From: Polytrichum commune
Lineage: Eukaryota; Streptophyta; Polytrichopsida; Polytrichales; Polytrichaceae
Length of the DNA: 64,000 bases
Assembly: GCA_950295325.1 (NCBI GenBank)
Contig: OX485804.1
Span: forward strand, 2,914,001-2,978,000
Direction: 5' to 3'
Made by a program: the position numbers and the translations under genes. The notes below the pieces were generated by a model. It searched no databases and had not been told where the DNA came from. It saw nothing but the letters and a program-made list of their open reading frames with translations. Shown here one piece after another: positions 23,861 through 37,167 of the stretch. The stretch's first letter is position 1. Every line of letters begins with the position of its first letter.

Positions 23861-26800
23861 ATTTGAATCAAAATGTTTGAACTTAAATTTATTTTTAACA
23901 TGCACTCATTTGACAAAGTATTGTTTTAACATTGAAGGGCATGGAATTCAAAATTGTTACAAATTGAACGTAGGCAGATGGTGAAACTCTTCTTTGTTCC
24001 TATCACCGTGCACCAATTTTCTTATTGTTGCACAAGTCATACAATTGAAGAGGAGGTTTCAACCAAGATGCTCCATACTTGGGAAAGAATAGAGCAATAT
24101 AGTAGAGTTGCTTATTCTTGATCAAGATCCCATCGGCAATTTATAAGGTATTGTAATTTCAATCAGGCCAGAACCAATAGTGCCATGACACATGTTGTGG
24201 TTTTGAGTGTTAAAGTGGGGAGGAATGAGCGGTTATGGTAGACTCTAGACATTGCCAATATGTTTAGGCCAACTTTTGGCTTCAAAAATCCACAGTCATT
24301 TCAATTAGAGAAATGAAATTACCAAAGAAATTGTAGTCCTCCTGATTGCTATCTTCCTACATGGGAGAATTTTGCACCGCCTTATACTTCTCCAGACCTA
24401 ATGCATAATCTCTTAAATGATTGGTGGTGCGTGCCTCTACTCTAACTCCTAATCCAAGATATAGGTGCAAAGGGTGCGCAATTATAGGATAATTATGATG
24501 TGCAACAATCATAGATACGCTTACCCTATGTTTTACGCAAGCTACTACAAAGAAGAGGTTCGAATATATCACTAAGACCATCATGCAAGGCATATGAGGA
24601 TTGGATCAAACTTTGACTTTCTCCCAATTTACTATCCAATCCAAATGCATTGAATACGTTCTCCAAAAGTTGGTATTGAAGTTAACTATTTGGTCCAAGA
24701 GAATTCATGAAAATGCATGGTATTAAGTGGCATTGAAACATGGACATAGTTGTCATTGGGCTTTCATGAAAGCTTTCCCCACAATCGGGCAATAAAGGAT
24801 AACATAATTTGATGTTGGTAGATACTACCTGTACACAACAAGTACTTAAGCAAAATTGGGAGAAAAACATATTAAGGTTTTAAGATCGGAAGCCCTTCAA
24901 AAGTAATGAGATCAACCTGCCAACAAGTGCCAGGGTAGTTGATAGATAGTATATAAGTTATATGTAGGTGTTGGAACCTTGAATGCCGACTTATGGGAGC
25001 TCCTTAATCCTCATAATTAGAGCCATGCCACTAGCATTTGAGAGCATTAATCACATCCTCTCTATTCAATTATCATTTCATGTGATTTTGACATGGTTAG
25101 CCACATAATTAATTTTCTACGCCGGCTTGTTTTATTAAAGCACTTGACTGAACTCACAGTCTCCCACCCACCCACACACCACCACTCCTTCATCACAGTG
25201 ATCAAACACCCACTTCTTCTTTTGCAAAATTTTAAGAAAGTCAAAGTGGCGACAATTATTGGAGTGATGAAGCCACATATGGATGATGTTACCTATTTCT
25301 TATATTCTAATGTGAAGGCATTCATCCATATATCATGATTTTCAAAACATTCTGACGATTTATGCATCAAAAATATGATAGACTATTTGGTGTTTGTTTT
25401 TTAGATTTTTATAATATAGCCCTTTCACCAAAAAAAAATTAAGGTTGTCACAAACACAATAAATTTAACAAGGCTAATCATCCAACTTCTGTAGTTATTC
25501 TCTCATAATAGTTTGTGAGAGTGATATTGAGGAGTTGCGGTCAGTTACATCAGTTCCATCATTGTGCAATTACAACCTTACCCTTGACAATCTTTCAACT
25601 CATGTCTAAGCAAGGGGATGGCTAGTATGGAGTCTCATGTATGAACAACCTTCAACTAATGTCTTTTGTTTCTTACATAAAAAAACTGAATTGCATGTGA
25701 GAGAATAACAACATCTTCATGAATCTATGCTTGGTTAGTATGTTGGAATGACTTCAAACAGGGTTGAAGTGTAGATAAAATTTTCATTATGATCCACTTT
25801 GTGGATTTATTATTGCATGCCTTCACATACCACAACATTACTCAGCTCAACCATGGCGTTTTGTGAGCCATGGCTAAGATTCTCGCGTATTTAACAAGTT
25901 CATACTAAACATCAATGCCTCAAATAATACCCTTTTATACATTCATGTTATTTCGTACATTGTATGAGGAGCCCATCCCCCAATATCGTGATAGATCATA
26001 GGGGTGTTTGAATTATGCATTCTTGAGCAAGCCATGTTTAAAATTTATGTGAGCATTGCAGTGCCATTTCGTCCATAGATCCATTGGTTTCTGTATTTTA
26101 TTCACGAGAGCATGTGGCAAACCTCTGGGATTGCCATTATTGCACTCCTCCATGTTTTTCATTTCAATTGAATGTGTGCAACGAAAACTTGGTGATTGTC
26201 ATTGTGGAATTTTGATTTCAATGCATCCTTACTTGTATTTTCATGATGATCAACTTGCATTGCTACACCGCCAAAGGCAGCGGAGCTTCAAGTTGTGCTC
26301 ATCGAGCTCTCCTTCATTGGCAATGGCCTTTGGAGTTGCCACATGCCTAAATCCATGTTTCACGGTGGGAGAACCGGTTGATAGTGGTTGACAGGATTCC
26401 ACTATTATGGCGTGAGGTCCTAGCATTAATTGGCAAGCTTCAAGATACACGTTGGGCCCTTCATTGGCACCTAGGCGGTTGGGACCTTCAGGTGGTACGA
26501 TCCCTGCTTAGGTAGGATTTGAGCAAACCCATGTGACACCAGAGAACATGCTAAGTATGGGTTCCCAACCCCGAGAGGCTCAATTCCTTTCGAGAAGGCC
26601 TAACTGGTGTATCTTTGAAAAAAAAAACCCCTAGACCACAAATCTTACTTGATTGTATAAAAATTGAACCAACGATTCACAAACCGTATAGCACCCAACC
26701 TCCAAATATATCAAAAATTAGGGATCCAATTAAGATTCCCAAAGCCCCAAAAATATATATGCATTTTGGCACAGTTGGACATCTCAAGCATTCGGGGGTT

Positions 26801-27356
26801 AATATCTTACAAAGTGTGACCTCCAGTGGAGAGTTTTAAGATAAATGGGTCCGACATCTTGTACTATGATCATGATTCACAAATGACACGGTTTTTTGAC
26901 GTTCTCATTTATCTTCTTATGCCTCTGCTTGTTGTTCACCGATTCCAAATAGCATCCTCATGAAAGTACATACATAGGCACCTAAAAATTCCCTTGACTT
27001 TCACATGTCCAAAGGTGATGTCATAAGTCCATCGATCTCCATCCAAAACCCGCTTGGTAAAGAGAGGCCACAAGCAGCCGGGGCTGTCTCTCATCATGTG
27101 CTTTGGGTTTGGGCTCAGGTGGTGAACGGAGAGCAAAGGCTGTCACTCGCACGGGAAAGTGAACGAATCTATCATGAACAAATGTATTTTTCGCATACGC
27201 AAGTCTTTCATGTACATGATATCACACTCATCACATGCGCATACTAGGAGTAGATTCATCTTGTGTTGATGCTAGCTATGTTGCTATTATGCATCTAATG
27301 TGTGTGTGCCTATTGTGGGTACTTCGAACTCCACAAACTAATATGACCATTATATC
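23861..27356. other. Long stretch without a recognised gene
   Basis: I read both strands here and found only ORFs under 112 codons without motifs. The ORFs at 26056-26391 (plus) and 26250-26450 (minus) overlap each other. It may hold eroded retroelement sequence, but I cannot name one. Confidence 0.4.
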
Positions 27357-27725
27357 TAAGGACTGCTTCACACATGAGATTAAAGGCCTGTGATCATTTC
27401 ATTCTAAGACCTCACATTGGTCAAAATGGTTGAGACCATCCAAGTTTATGCCACATTAGAAGGTGAAGGCCTAAGGGTCCAAAAGAAATTATCATGGATG
27501 AAATGTCTACACATATTCCTACACGGGAGACTATAGGTAATGTTTCACGGTTTGTCGGGATTTGCATCAGGTCTATCTTTAAGAATTAGGCTTGACGTAA
27601 ATTCCGACAGACCACGTCAAAGTCAAGGGCCTTATACAACTGATGTTGCCTTTTAGTGAGAGTCAAGGGCCCTCACAATTACATGGTCAGAGCCCTTTGC
27701 TCGTGTGTGTGAAGTGGCCCCAAGA
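27357..27725. mobile_element. Foldback element related to 4561-5384
   Basis: The left end GGACTGCTTCACACATGAG and the right end CTCGTGTGTGTGAAGTGGCC are inverted relatives of the ends at 4561 and 5384. CCCTCACAATTACATGGTCA near the right end is the complement of the minisatellite unit's TGACCATGAAATTGTGAG. Here the subterminal unit is single-copy. Confidence 0.6.
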
Positions 27726-29261
27726 CTCTAAGACATGGACATTTAAATGCAATTTGTGACAAGTTTAGTGACCTGAACAATTTGAGGCTTTTTTTCACCA
27801 AAATATGAAACTCGACATACTTTTAACCAATGAGTAGTCAATCCTATCACAATTCAAATGATTTTAATTTATTTTGGAGTTTGATTTCATTAAAGAAACT
27901 GCTTCTAAGATAAATTTGATGGTGATTGAAGGTAATAAATTTTATTCCAACCATACGCATGTGATCTAAATTCTACTCATGCATAACTTTCTCTTGATTC
28001 TCGTCAACTCCAAATAAGGTCCTCGAATTCATGCCACATCTTCAAGTCAAACTAGAACCCCCAGGAATTTTAGATGTCAAGGTTTTAACTACCGTTTTCA
28101 AACGATGGACACCCACCTTTGGTTGATAGGAATCCATGCCATGGTGGGACCCACCCGCCCACATGTGGGCCCCATAGTGGACTTGGGGTTCATCTCTTGA
28201 TTTATGAAGGAGCCCGGATGGCCGCCTGTCCGAGCACGAAACCCATTCACCCCACCTGCCAACTTCCAACTTACCCCCAATCAATATGTTTAAGTGAAGT
28301 AAAGCTCACTTCCTTTCTTGCCATTCCTTCTCGTGTTGCTGCCAGGCTATCAATCCTTGCACATGGCCAGGAGTTGTCATGTCGGGTAGGCTCGTGTCAA
28401 GATCCGATCCTCAGGTGTGGCGCAGTGTCAACCCTTAAATGGAGAGCATTACGAGGGCAGTGGCTACATGGACGATCTGGATTTGTTAATTATCATCTTG
28501 CACTAATTGTTGTGTTTCATATCCTACAAGAAGTGGGTGCAGAGAGAAAAGTGTATGTTTAAGACCTACTTACTTTCCCAGGATACCTACACAACGTTGG
28601 TCAGCAAGATCATTTTAAGATATGTAAGGTAGACAATTCTTTTTCTTTTTGTTGTTTGTTATCTTGTACATCTCATATTCACGACTTTGATTTTTTGTGC
28701 AATTGCAAATATATATGTATATATATATAGAAGTCAACAATAGTTCTAGGAAGTTTTGGAGATAATCTCGAATTGTTATGCATGATTATCAAAGTCCATT
28801 AACAACGAGCTATAAGAAGGCCACATAATATCTTTAGTTTGTGCTTGGGATTCTTGAGGAGCTCCTGTAGCTCTTCAGTTCAATGTATTTGCATATGTCT
28901 ATATATGCAAATGAGTATATCTATTATAAATGAGGCCACAATGTCAAAAATACATTGGCAAACGTTTTGACTAATTTTAGGGTTGTCCGGTTAAAGTTTG
29001 AAAAGAAAAGCATGCCTCAACTTCATAACATTACTAAACGTTAAACTCTCATTATTTGGGCCCTCGACATAGAACAGTGGGATGTTGGAAAAGTTGCGCA
29101 TGGAGAATCAGATTTGGATTGAGCTCCCAACATCCCAATGTTATATTTTGAGGGCCCACGTTGCTTAGTAATGTTATGTTCAACTAGAAATCTAAATGTA
29201 CAATCTCAACATACGCTTGGGATGCTTTCAACCACTCTACTTAAACGTCTGGTTCTATGAT
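27726..29261. other. No recognised gene
   Basis: A 147-codon plus ORF at 28119-28562 overlaps two minus ORFs and has no recognisable domain. A TATATA microsatellite lies near 28712-28730. Confidence 0.4.
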
Positions 29262-29860
29262 TGAGAAAAACCGGCAGTTAGTTACAGATGAACCGGTTGA
29301 AGTTCAAGACTGCATTAAAATTACCGATCATTTGAGAAGAATTTATAGAGTATACCCCAATTTTAACAAAAAACGGTAGAACCGTGAGGCTCTGTCCTTT
29401 GCTATGAAAGACTACAATTGTAGCTGATTACTTTGCTCATGCCAATCCATGGCTATTCACTATACCAAACCTTCTTCTCAAATACGGGTCAAGGATTGAA
29501 GCTACTCATTTATCACCCGAAAATTTTAAAATAAATAATCAAGAACTGCCCAAATCACTATAGTTAACTAGATTTCTTTCAATGCATTTTAGGGAGCACT
29601 TATATATATATATAAACTATAGTTAACATCCACATTACATAAAGTGGACCAAAAATAACAAGAACAAGTAACGTCCAAGTGTGAACACAAAGTGGTTAGG
29701 AAATTTGCTCTTGAAAAGAAGAAGTTGATGCATAGTCTCTGTCCTACAAACAGAGCCAATAAAGGAAAACCGAAGGATATCAACATGTAACTGGTTGGAC
29801 TTGCAAACACTAGGATCTCAACCGATTATGCCCAAAAATCTCCCAGATCACTGGTCTGGT
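29262..29860 (+). repeat. Repeat A split by a ~360-bp insertion
   Basis: Repeat A sequence at 29262-29377 (GATGAACCGGTTGAAGTTC) and 29757-29860 (AAAGGAAAACCGAAGGATAT) is separated by an insertion whose ends, GGCTCTGTCCTTTG near 29394 and TACAAACAGAGCC near 29743-29756, are imperfect inverted repeats. No clear duplication was found, so the inserted element is unclassified. Confidence 0.5.
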
Positions 29861-30171
29861 TAGCAAAATCAGCTTGAGTGTGGATGATCACATGGCTTAA
29901 GGCATAAAAAGAAAAACAGATTTGTTCACAAAAAGACTCAAACTGATCGAGGAGGCAGCAGGAAGGAACAAGCACCTGAATAAGCCTCCAAACAATGATA
30001 AGTTATTGTTAAGTAAATAATTGTTAATTAATTGCACACATAAATTATCCACGCATATTGCTGACAGTAGCTGAAATGTCGGGGCAAGAGACAATAATGT
30101 GCCGTGACCTCTGAGAGTAAACAGAAGTCAATCCGGAATCAGATCAAGCAAGAGGTAAAGAATAGACGAAT

Positions 30172-30775
30172 TCAATCGTCAAGAATGATTGTGGCTTGGA
30201 GAATGAAATCACCTTTCAAATGTGTTGCAATATTTCTTCGGGACAGCCTTCTCTTCAAGTATACTGTCCTGATGTTTCTTATGGCCACATGATTCTTGGG
30301 GCTGCATACTGCCCACCTTGGCCTCCATGGAAACCTTGTCCTTCTAGTTTGAATGATTGATTTGCATGAATTGGAAGACATCCTGGACCGAGTTGTTTTT
30401 TTTTCCCTGTCACACAATGCATGTTTAAGCAACCTTCTTGCAACGTTTGTCAGATGTAGGAGTCTATTTGCAGCTCCCATATAATTTATGTTGCTGCTGG
30501 TAAAAGACTGAGAAGATGGGGTTGATCCCTCAAGCATTTGAATTTGCTCCTTCGATTCACTGGATGGGAAACCTTAGGAATAAATGAGATGGCTTTTTAC
30601 CAGATCTAAGCAGCACTCGAGATTTTTTTCCCCACGTTTCAGAGCTCAATGCAAAGCGTTGCCAAAGATCTGCATATATGCACTCCCGAATTGTCAGAAG
30701 CCACCATTCAAGTCGTCCTGCTTCATCCTCATTTTCACTCAATGGTTTGGATAGTACTTCATTTCTTACTAACAT
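30172..30775 (-). other. Two adjacent unidentified minus-strand ORFs
   Basis: ORFs at 30557-30775 (72 codons, containing LEWWLLTIRECIYADLWQRF) and 30172-30537 (121 codons) follow one another on the minus strand. Their composition is more protein-like than most chance ORFs here, and they lie just downstream of the LRR pseudogene, so they could be exon remnants of the same or a neighbouring gene. I recognise no domain. They may equally be spurious. Confidence 0.25.
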
Positions 30776-31181
30776 CTTGCACTATCGCAAAACCTCACAT
30801 CTCAGAGATTGACCCTTTCTAAGACATTGACAAAGAAGAAACAACAGATTCAGTGGTGTACTGAATTCCTAAACCCCAAACTTTAGGAACTGAAAAGGAA
30901 GGATAACAGCTTCTGCAGCATCAATAAGGCTTCGACACGGACAATAGTTCACACCAAAAATGCAGGAGAAGAGTTGCACCTGTATTTTCCATGAGATCTA
31001 GTATGGTGAGATGACTCTTATTCTTGGATGCTTGATAGGCTCTTTCCGTTTTCTATTTTTCCCATAACTCATCAGGTCATGCAGTTTCTATCTATTTGGG
31101 AATTAATATCGGGAAAAATTAGGTCCCTCCTCACCATTCACCCATTCAAAACCAGGATTGTTGAGTTTAATTTTCTCGATG

Positions 31182-32040
31182 TCATCTGCGCTTAGGTGTA
31201 TTCCATTGTACTCCACTATGAAAATTCTCAATAAACTGTGAGCCCCTAAACTCCGTCAATATGCTGCAATACTTCATATAAACATGACTCAATGCAGGCA
31301 AGGTCACACTACTGGTCCGTCTAGTTAGCAAATTGCATCTTGGAAGCGTGAGTTGTTTCAATCGCAGAAACTTGCTCAGATCTGGTAGATCACTGATTGG
31401 AGAATCGGCGATTTTTAGAATCTGTAGCTGGGGAAGAGTCCCAGAGCTGCCCAGATTTGAAGCTCCAATTGTTCCATATGGCATCGAACCATGACTGGCG
31501 GCACCTTCCCATTCTCTAGACTCCCACAATGCAGGGGCTCAAGTGATTCCAACCTCGAAACTCGATCCAAGTTAGGTAAGTTAGCTTGCAAGTTACCTAA
31601 CTGCAACAAAGTTACAGTGACCTTACTGCAACTGCAACTTGTTGTTGCAAGTTAACTGGAAGTTAGCTTGTTGTACTCTTCAAAATTTAAACTTTGCAAA
31701 TGAAATTAAGTTGCTAAAAAACTGACACATCCCTGAAATCTCATCTCCAAAGCCTTAAGTTCTGCATTCTTGACAAAACGCTCAAGACCTGCCATTTCAT
31801 CCACTCCCATACGTGCGACCACTGATCACAAGGCGCTCCAAACCCATCAACCCAATATTGACACAGAGTAGTCCTTGTGGACTCCATCCCGTAGTCGATG
31901 ATTTCTGCAACTTAGTGAACTTGGGCACAGGATGCCTATCCTGGTTCACCGCGTCAAAGTGAACCCCGAGTTCCCGCAAGGCACTGAACTCATGCAAGCC
32001 CGGTATTTCTACCACCACCACAGACTTCCACCGAGAACAC
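31182..32040 (-). pseudogene. Leucine-rich repeat (NLR-type) pseudogene fragment
   Basis: Minus-strand peptides in three frames show consecutive LRRs. Reading down from 32021: IPGLHEFSALRELGVHFD, GLMGLERLVISG, then in a shifted frame EMAGLERFVKNAELKALEM (about 31795-31740), then LQANLPNLDRVSRLESL (about 31590-31540), then LPQLQILKIADSPISDLPDL and LKQLTLPRCNLL (about 31445-31330). The repeat spacing of about 23-24 residues and the xLxxLxLxxC pattern fit the LRR part of plant NB-LRR or related proteins. No NB-ARC or kinase motif is visible. At least two frameshifts and several stops show it is not functional. Confidence 0.65.
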
Positions 32041-33164
32041 TTTAAAAGGAAAGTAGCTCAGTTTGAATCTTGCATGGAATCTGCACTAGCTATGGCATCC
32101 CATGGTTATATTCTCTCAGGGGCCCATATGAACAAATGCAAACTGCTTAATAATGTTATGTCTAGTAGTGAGTGTATTAGATAATTACAAAAGGTTGTGT
32201 TAGCATAAAATTATTCAGATTCATAACAATATTCTATGGGACTGACAATATTTTGTGGAATATTCCTCACAATCGGTATGAATTTGGGGAATATTGCGCA
32301 TATTATTGTCAGTCCCACATAACATAGGTATGGATTTGAATAATATTATGAGTAATTTTGGTGTACCATATGTTTATTATAATTCAACAAGTGGATGGTT
32401 GGAAGAGTGCTATCCCGTATGATTATCCTCCACATGTGACCAATTCTAGTTGGTTGACTAACCAAGGCTAAACTTCAGCCTACGGCAAAGCCAATAAATC
32501 ATGCAATGTGGTTTAGCCTCAAATTTTCATCCATTATTGGTGGAACGGGGGAATGTATACACTATAACCCTTTTGCAAATAAATCATACCATGGTATCTT
32601 AGAAATAATATAAACCTAATTTCATGGAATTTTTAAGACCCTACATTATTTTAAATTCAAAGTCACATGTTGTGTGGGGCCTATTTTATTTTGAAACCAC
32701 TTCAATATTTTTTGATACCAGCATCAAAAAAGACCCTATCTTTGGCCACACATAGGTTCTAATTTTAGGGGAGTGTTGGCCTTGTGGGAGACATCCTCTT
32801 GAAGAAGGTTGCACTCTCGTTTGTCTCCACACAATTGCTTTCCATTATCAAGCATCTAAGTGTTGCACTGGCTAACCTACTTGAAAATCATATTCCTATT
32901 TGCCATGGGCAAGTATCCACATGAGCACATGTCCATTCAAGTTCAGCTACAAAGAGGTTCTTCTCCCCATGTTCAAATAAATCGGCGACCAATAGGAGTT
33001 TGTTCTCTTCTTTGCTTCTAGTGCCCCCATTTTTATAATAATCCAACTCAGATTGTGGCCATAGCATAATTGGTTAGAAAAGAGGAACTTAGAAGGAAAT
33101 ATAGAAATTTCTACACTAATTTACTTGGTATGTATTTTTTTCTCGTCAAGGTGATGTGTCACTA
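32041..33164. other. No gene; one small foldback
   Basis: Inverted arms TATGGGACTGACAATATT (near 32236) and ATTATTGTCAGTCCCACATA (near 32303) form a hairpin-type repeat of about 110-140 bp. Nothing else recognised. Confidence 0.5.
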
Positions 33165-33970
33165 GAGCTCATCAACATGAGGAAGTCAAATGAAGTCTGG
33201 ATGGCAACCCCAGTGGGTCAGCATCGAATAGGAATTCGGGTGGATACTTGGTGCAGTTGTGAGTTTTTGGCACAATATATGGCCATGGCACATGTGGTCA
33301 CATGGATTGGAAAGCCATATTATTGTGTGGCTTGTTTTAAATAGTATATGAACATAAGCTTAATTAGGTTGCCCCAAATTGTGGTTAGATTGGATCGATC
33401 TTGTCTAGTTGATCTCTTGTGTGGCAATGTAGATGGGTGGTTGGTGGAGTTGTGATGTCGGTGCATGATATGGCCATGGCATATGTGCTCACTTGAAGAA
33501 GGAAGCCATACTATTGTGTGGCATGTTGTTTCACATAGAATATGAACAAAAACTTGATTAGGTTGGCACAAATTGTGGTCAACATTGGATCTCACTTTTG
33601 TCCAATTGAAGTCTCGTATGGCACTCCAAATTGGTAGTCCGCGGAGTTTTGCCATGGCCAACAACTCTAGCATCGGCCACTTGGTGCGAGTGAAAATTTC
33701 CTCTGATAGACCCACCACCCCAACTTGACATTGTTGAATAGCATGGAAGATGAGGTGTGGGAAGTTGTCGCCAATTAGCAAGGTGCTCCAACGCTTGTCA
33801 AAGGACGGATAACGATTTTGTCTTTCAATATCCGAGCACAATTGGTTCGCGATCCAACTTCAATTGGACAAGTGAGATCCAATGCTAACCACAAATTGTG
33901 GCAAAAAGCTTACTGAGTTTGCCACATATTGTGGGTCAGTCTTGGATCTCACTTGTCTACTAGTTGATCT
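33165..33970. repeat. Diverged ~193-bp tandem and inverted repeats
   Basis: Blocks TTGTGTGGCNTGTT and AGGTTGCCCCAAATTGTGG recur about 190-193 bp apart (33323/33513 and 33366/33559). A segment at about 33565-33612 (CATTGGATCTCACTTTTGTC) reappears inverted at 33857-33905 (GACAAGTGAGATCCAATG). The 173-codon minus ORF at 33320-33841 spans these repeats and is not supported as a gene. Confidence 0.6.
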
Positions 33971-34106
33971 CCTTGTGTTACCACAGATCACCCAACTCTG
34001 GAGCCTATACCAAAGGTCTTCCTCAACCACAGTGGTGCCCAAAAAGATCATTCTAATTATATTGTGCGTTATTGAAACGTCTTCGAATGGCTCAGCATGA
34101 CACAAT

Positions 34107-34359
34107 CACTATATTCGTTAATTTGAGACTTTCTCTTGTCTCAAATTAATATATGGACCACAACAACATGGTCTAATGTTTGGGTCATCCTACCTAAACC
34201 ATCTTGATATGAGTTCTTAATTGGGTTCTTGATATGAACACCCGCTTCAAAGTATTTGCATCTTACAACATTCTCCAATATCTGTGTGATTTTATCCACG
34301 TTCTTATATTTGTAACTGTCTCAAAATGCCAAAAAAGTCCCAAATTAACGAATATAATG
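34107..34359. mobile_element. Non-autonomous element, CACTATATTCG family, full copy
   Basis: The left end CACTATATTCGTTAATTTGA and the right end AAATTAACGAATATAATG are inverted complements. A subterminal hairpin TTTGAGAC...GTCTCAAATTAATA follows the left end. The same 60-bp left block recurs at 57774 and 63124. Outside ATCAC...TGAT the flanks ACA/ACA may be a duplication. Confidence 0.65.
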
Positions 34360-34777
34360 ATACATGGAAGAGGTGTTGATGATGACATGAAGAGGCGGGG
34401 GTAAAGCTTGTACAATATCTTGGTTTGATATTATCAATACAAGTAGTTTGTGTGTTTTGTTTGTTTTGTAATTGTTAGACGTGACAACTTTAATGATGCA
34501 TCTCTGAAATGATGCTATAATTAAAAGTTTCACTTAGTCCACTAATATATCAAGAGGTTGGAGAATGTTGGGAGCCTAAGACCATGTACCTGGCATAACA
34601 CCTTGTTGTTGAATATAATGTTTGCAGCTGAAGGGTCTGAAGCGGAATCCACCATTGGAGGACTTGAGTGAGGGTAACAATTTAATCGGCATGCGCGATC
34701 TCTGGTGAGAGTGTTGTGTGATGGAACGAAAGCCGGAGATTCCACATGTCAACGTTGGTTTTACAGGGTGAATGAGT

Positions 34778-35891
34778 TCAAGGATGGCTTGTGAAGAGTG
34801 CAGCTTTTAATTTACGGTAGGGGCTCGAAACACCTGCAAAGAATGGCTTGTCTTTCCCACAGAGAGTATACGGAAAATTGTGCTTGCAGGTGAAGAGAAT
34901 AATCCCTTTGTTACTGCTCAAACCTTCTAGTGCTGATGTTGGTGGACGTAGATGTGAAGGAAAGAGTGTTGGACTAGAGTTCGGTGGTTCAACTGAGGAC
35001 CCTTGAAGTCGTGCACAATGCTGTAGATACTCCACTTGAACTTCAGGAACTTGGTTTGCTGAGGGATCTTTCTGTTCTGATATTGACCCACATATCAAGC
35101 AGTGGATTTTGGTGGTAGGGATGTGAAGAACTTGTAGTTGTTTGGTGGTTGTAGTATGTATAGTGCCTCTAGTTCTCACAGTGATGATGATAGATGGGAG
35201 TATTGTCCATCCTAGTTGGGATAGTAATGGTTGTAGGGTGGCATATTTCTTGAGTTTTATGGCGATAGCTTTGGTGGGGACTCTGTCATTATAGGTAGAT
35301 TCATATATGTGCACTCTAAAGTTTGGGCTTGGGGAAAAGGGTGGTTTGGCCATTGGGGGGCTCCTAATATACATTTTGTGCCTAGTCTTAGGCGGACAAG
35401 GCATATGCTTTTTTGTTTTTTTTAGTACTTACTTTTTAACCTGATTCATTTGCTTATAGAGGCTTTTAGACCACGATGCGCCCCCATAATCATTTTCATG
35501 AGGAATGCAATTACATAGTAATTGCTAAAGAGTGGGGCGAGATTCAGGCTGCGATAAAAATATGGGTTGTGCATTAAAGCTTCATACCTCAGGATTACTC
35601 CTGATGCAGGGTAGGATAGGGGCGTAGCCCTACGGAATTGAATCATATTACATCGCACAACTTCTTAGCCATACTTCCTTTGTGATAATTTTTTTTAAAC
35701 TGATCGGCATTGTGGTAGGTGGCATGTGCATGGGAGTAGCCAGGATGGTATGGCATTGTTCGGGGTACATTCGTTGTTTTTGCTAGCAAGTAGTAATTAA
35801 TGTGAAACATCTTGTTGTGGGATGGGCTAATAGTGTGTTTACTAATGCGTGTGTTGCTTTGTTGTGTTGGTTGGTCCTTAAATTGTTGCAA
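34778..35891 (-). pseudogene. LINE-like reverse transcriptase, C-terminal remnant
   Basis: The 208-codon open frame (34778-35404, minus) contains FRVHIYESTYNDR, LKKYATLQPLLSQLGWTILP and TRGTIHTTTTKQLQVLHI. This layout resembles the region after the RT domain of protist/plant LINE-like proteins: vHiyEigY..D, then a helix with ...LL...GW.v......G..GtI...t...L..LgI. Upstream on the same strand (35643-35891, another frame) HAHATYHNADQFKKNY resembles the His/Cys-rich tail that precedes it in such proteins. The catalytic YxDD region is not present. Frames are broken between the two segments. The match is from memory of family patterns. Confidence 0.5.
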
Positions 35892-37167
35892 GTTCTAGGA
35901 TCAAGCATGGAGATTGATTTATATTGGTATAAAAAAGGAATCAACAATAAGTGGACCTACAATCTTACGCATCATTTGGTGGTAGATTTAGAAACCAAAA
36001 TTACATTAGCTTCTATGACATATATTGTAGACTTAGATGCTTATGAGTTACATCCGGGAATGGAAAAGTCTTAAATGACTTTATCAATGGATGTTAGGGT
36101 TTAACATGATACATATGATAGCGTTTCATTATTATTCAATATTATATTTGTATACTTATGTTAATCATGACTATATATGAAATTAATTTTGTTAATAGAT
36201 GGATATTTTCACTTGCATTTTTATTATTGAAATTGTACGTGTATTGCTTGATTTTACCAAAAAATTAACATAAAAAAACTAGTGTATAGGGGGGTTTTAG
36301 AATGTTGCAAACACACGTGGTCCTTGGTTTTTAATGAAAGGTGCAACCCTAGGGTGAGGGATTACGCTAATCATGCTTATCATGCCATGGGTTGGGTGAC
36401 TTTATCACCTTGGAGCAACTAAGATTGTGTAATTGCAAGCTCCAAAACAGTTGCGTAACCTTGTTAAAAAGCTCACTGATTTGCAAGATATTTGACATCT
36501 TTAGCTGTGAGTTTATTAGAGCAGTGTGGGGAGTCCATTATCATGTGTTTAATGCAAGTCAATAACATCATATTAAACATTATGGGACTTTTGGGAGTCC
36601 CAAAATTGCAAAACATGTACATTTTGACCAAAATTCTACGTGGGAACGTGAATGGGAACGTGCATGGGAACTTGCCAAAGATTATGTGCGTGTGTATGGG
36701 AACGTAGGAACACGGGGGGGGGGGGGGCACTCAATTGGGAACGTCAATACGAGGAGTATGGACGAGATTGGGGAACTTCTATGGGAACCATGGCACATGG
36801 CTGGGCCATAACGTTCGCCAATGTACACCACTTACACACGATATTCGTGATATTCATAAATAGTTGCCTGCGTACAAATTTTCACAGCACATACGTACAG
36901 TGTCCCACCGCACATGTTTGAAATTGCGGGGAAGTTAGGGTTGAAGCTCCCTACATTGAGGTCTGAAAATCCATACATTAATGGGACCACACCATGCATG
37001 ATGATATGACATTGGTTGAAATTTGCACATATAGCAATTAAGGTCGTATCGACAAAAAAATGAGATGTTTGGTTCCAAACGTGCTGCCCTATCACCTACA
37101 GCAGATCACTAGGGTCTTGACACTCGCTCTACTAATCCCGTATCACCTTCAATTCCAGTGTCTTTGA
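35892..37167. other. No gene; G-run and a partial hAT-like MITE end
   Basis: Near 36285-36350, the sequence AGGGGGGTTTTAGAATG...CACACGTGGTCCTTGG...GGTGCAACCCTAGGG resembles the right end of the 12667-13080 element, but the left end was not found. A run of about 15 G lies at 36713-36727. A 90-codon plus ORF at 35802-36074 has no recognised motif. Confidence 0.4.

Noticed and set aside
33320-33841. 173-codon minus-strand ORF
   Set aside because: It spans diverged tandem and inverted repeats and has no recognisable motif.
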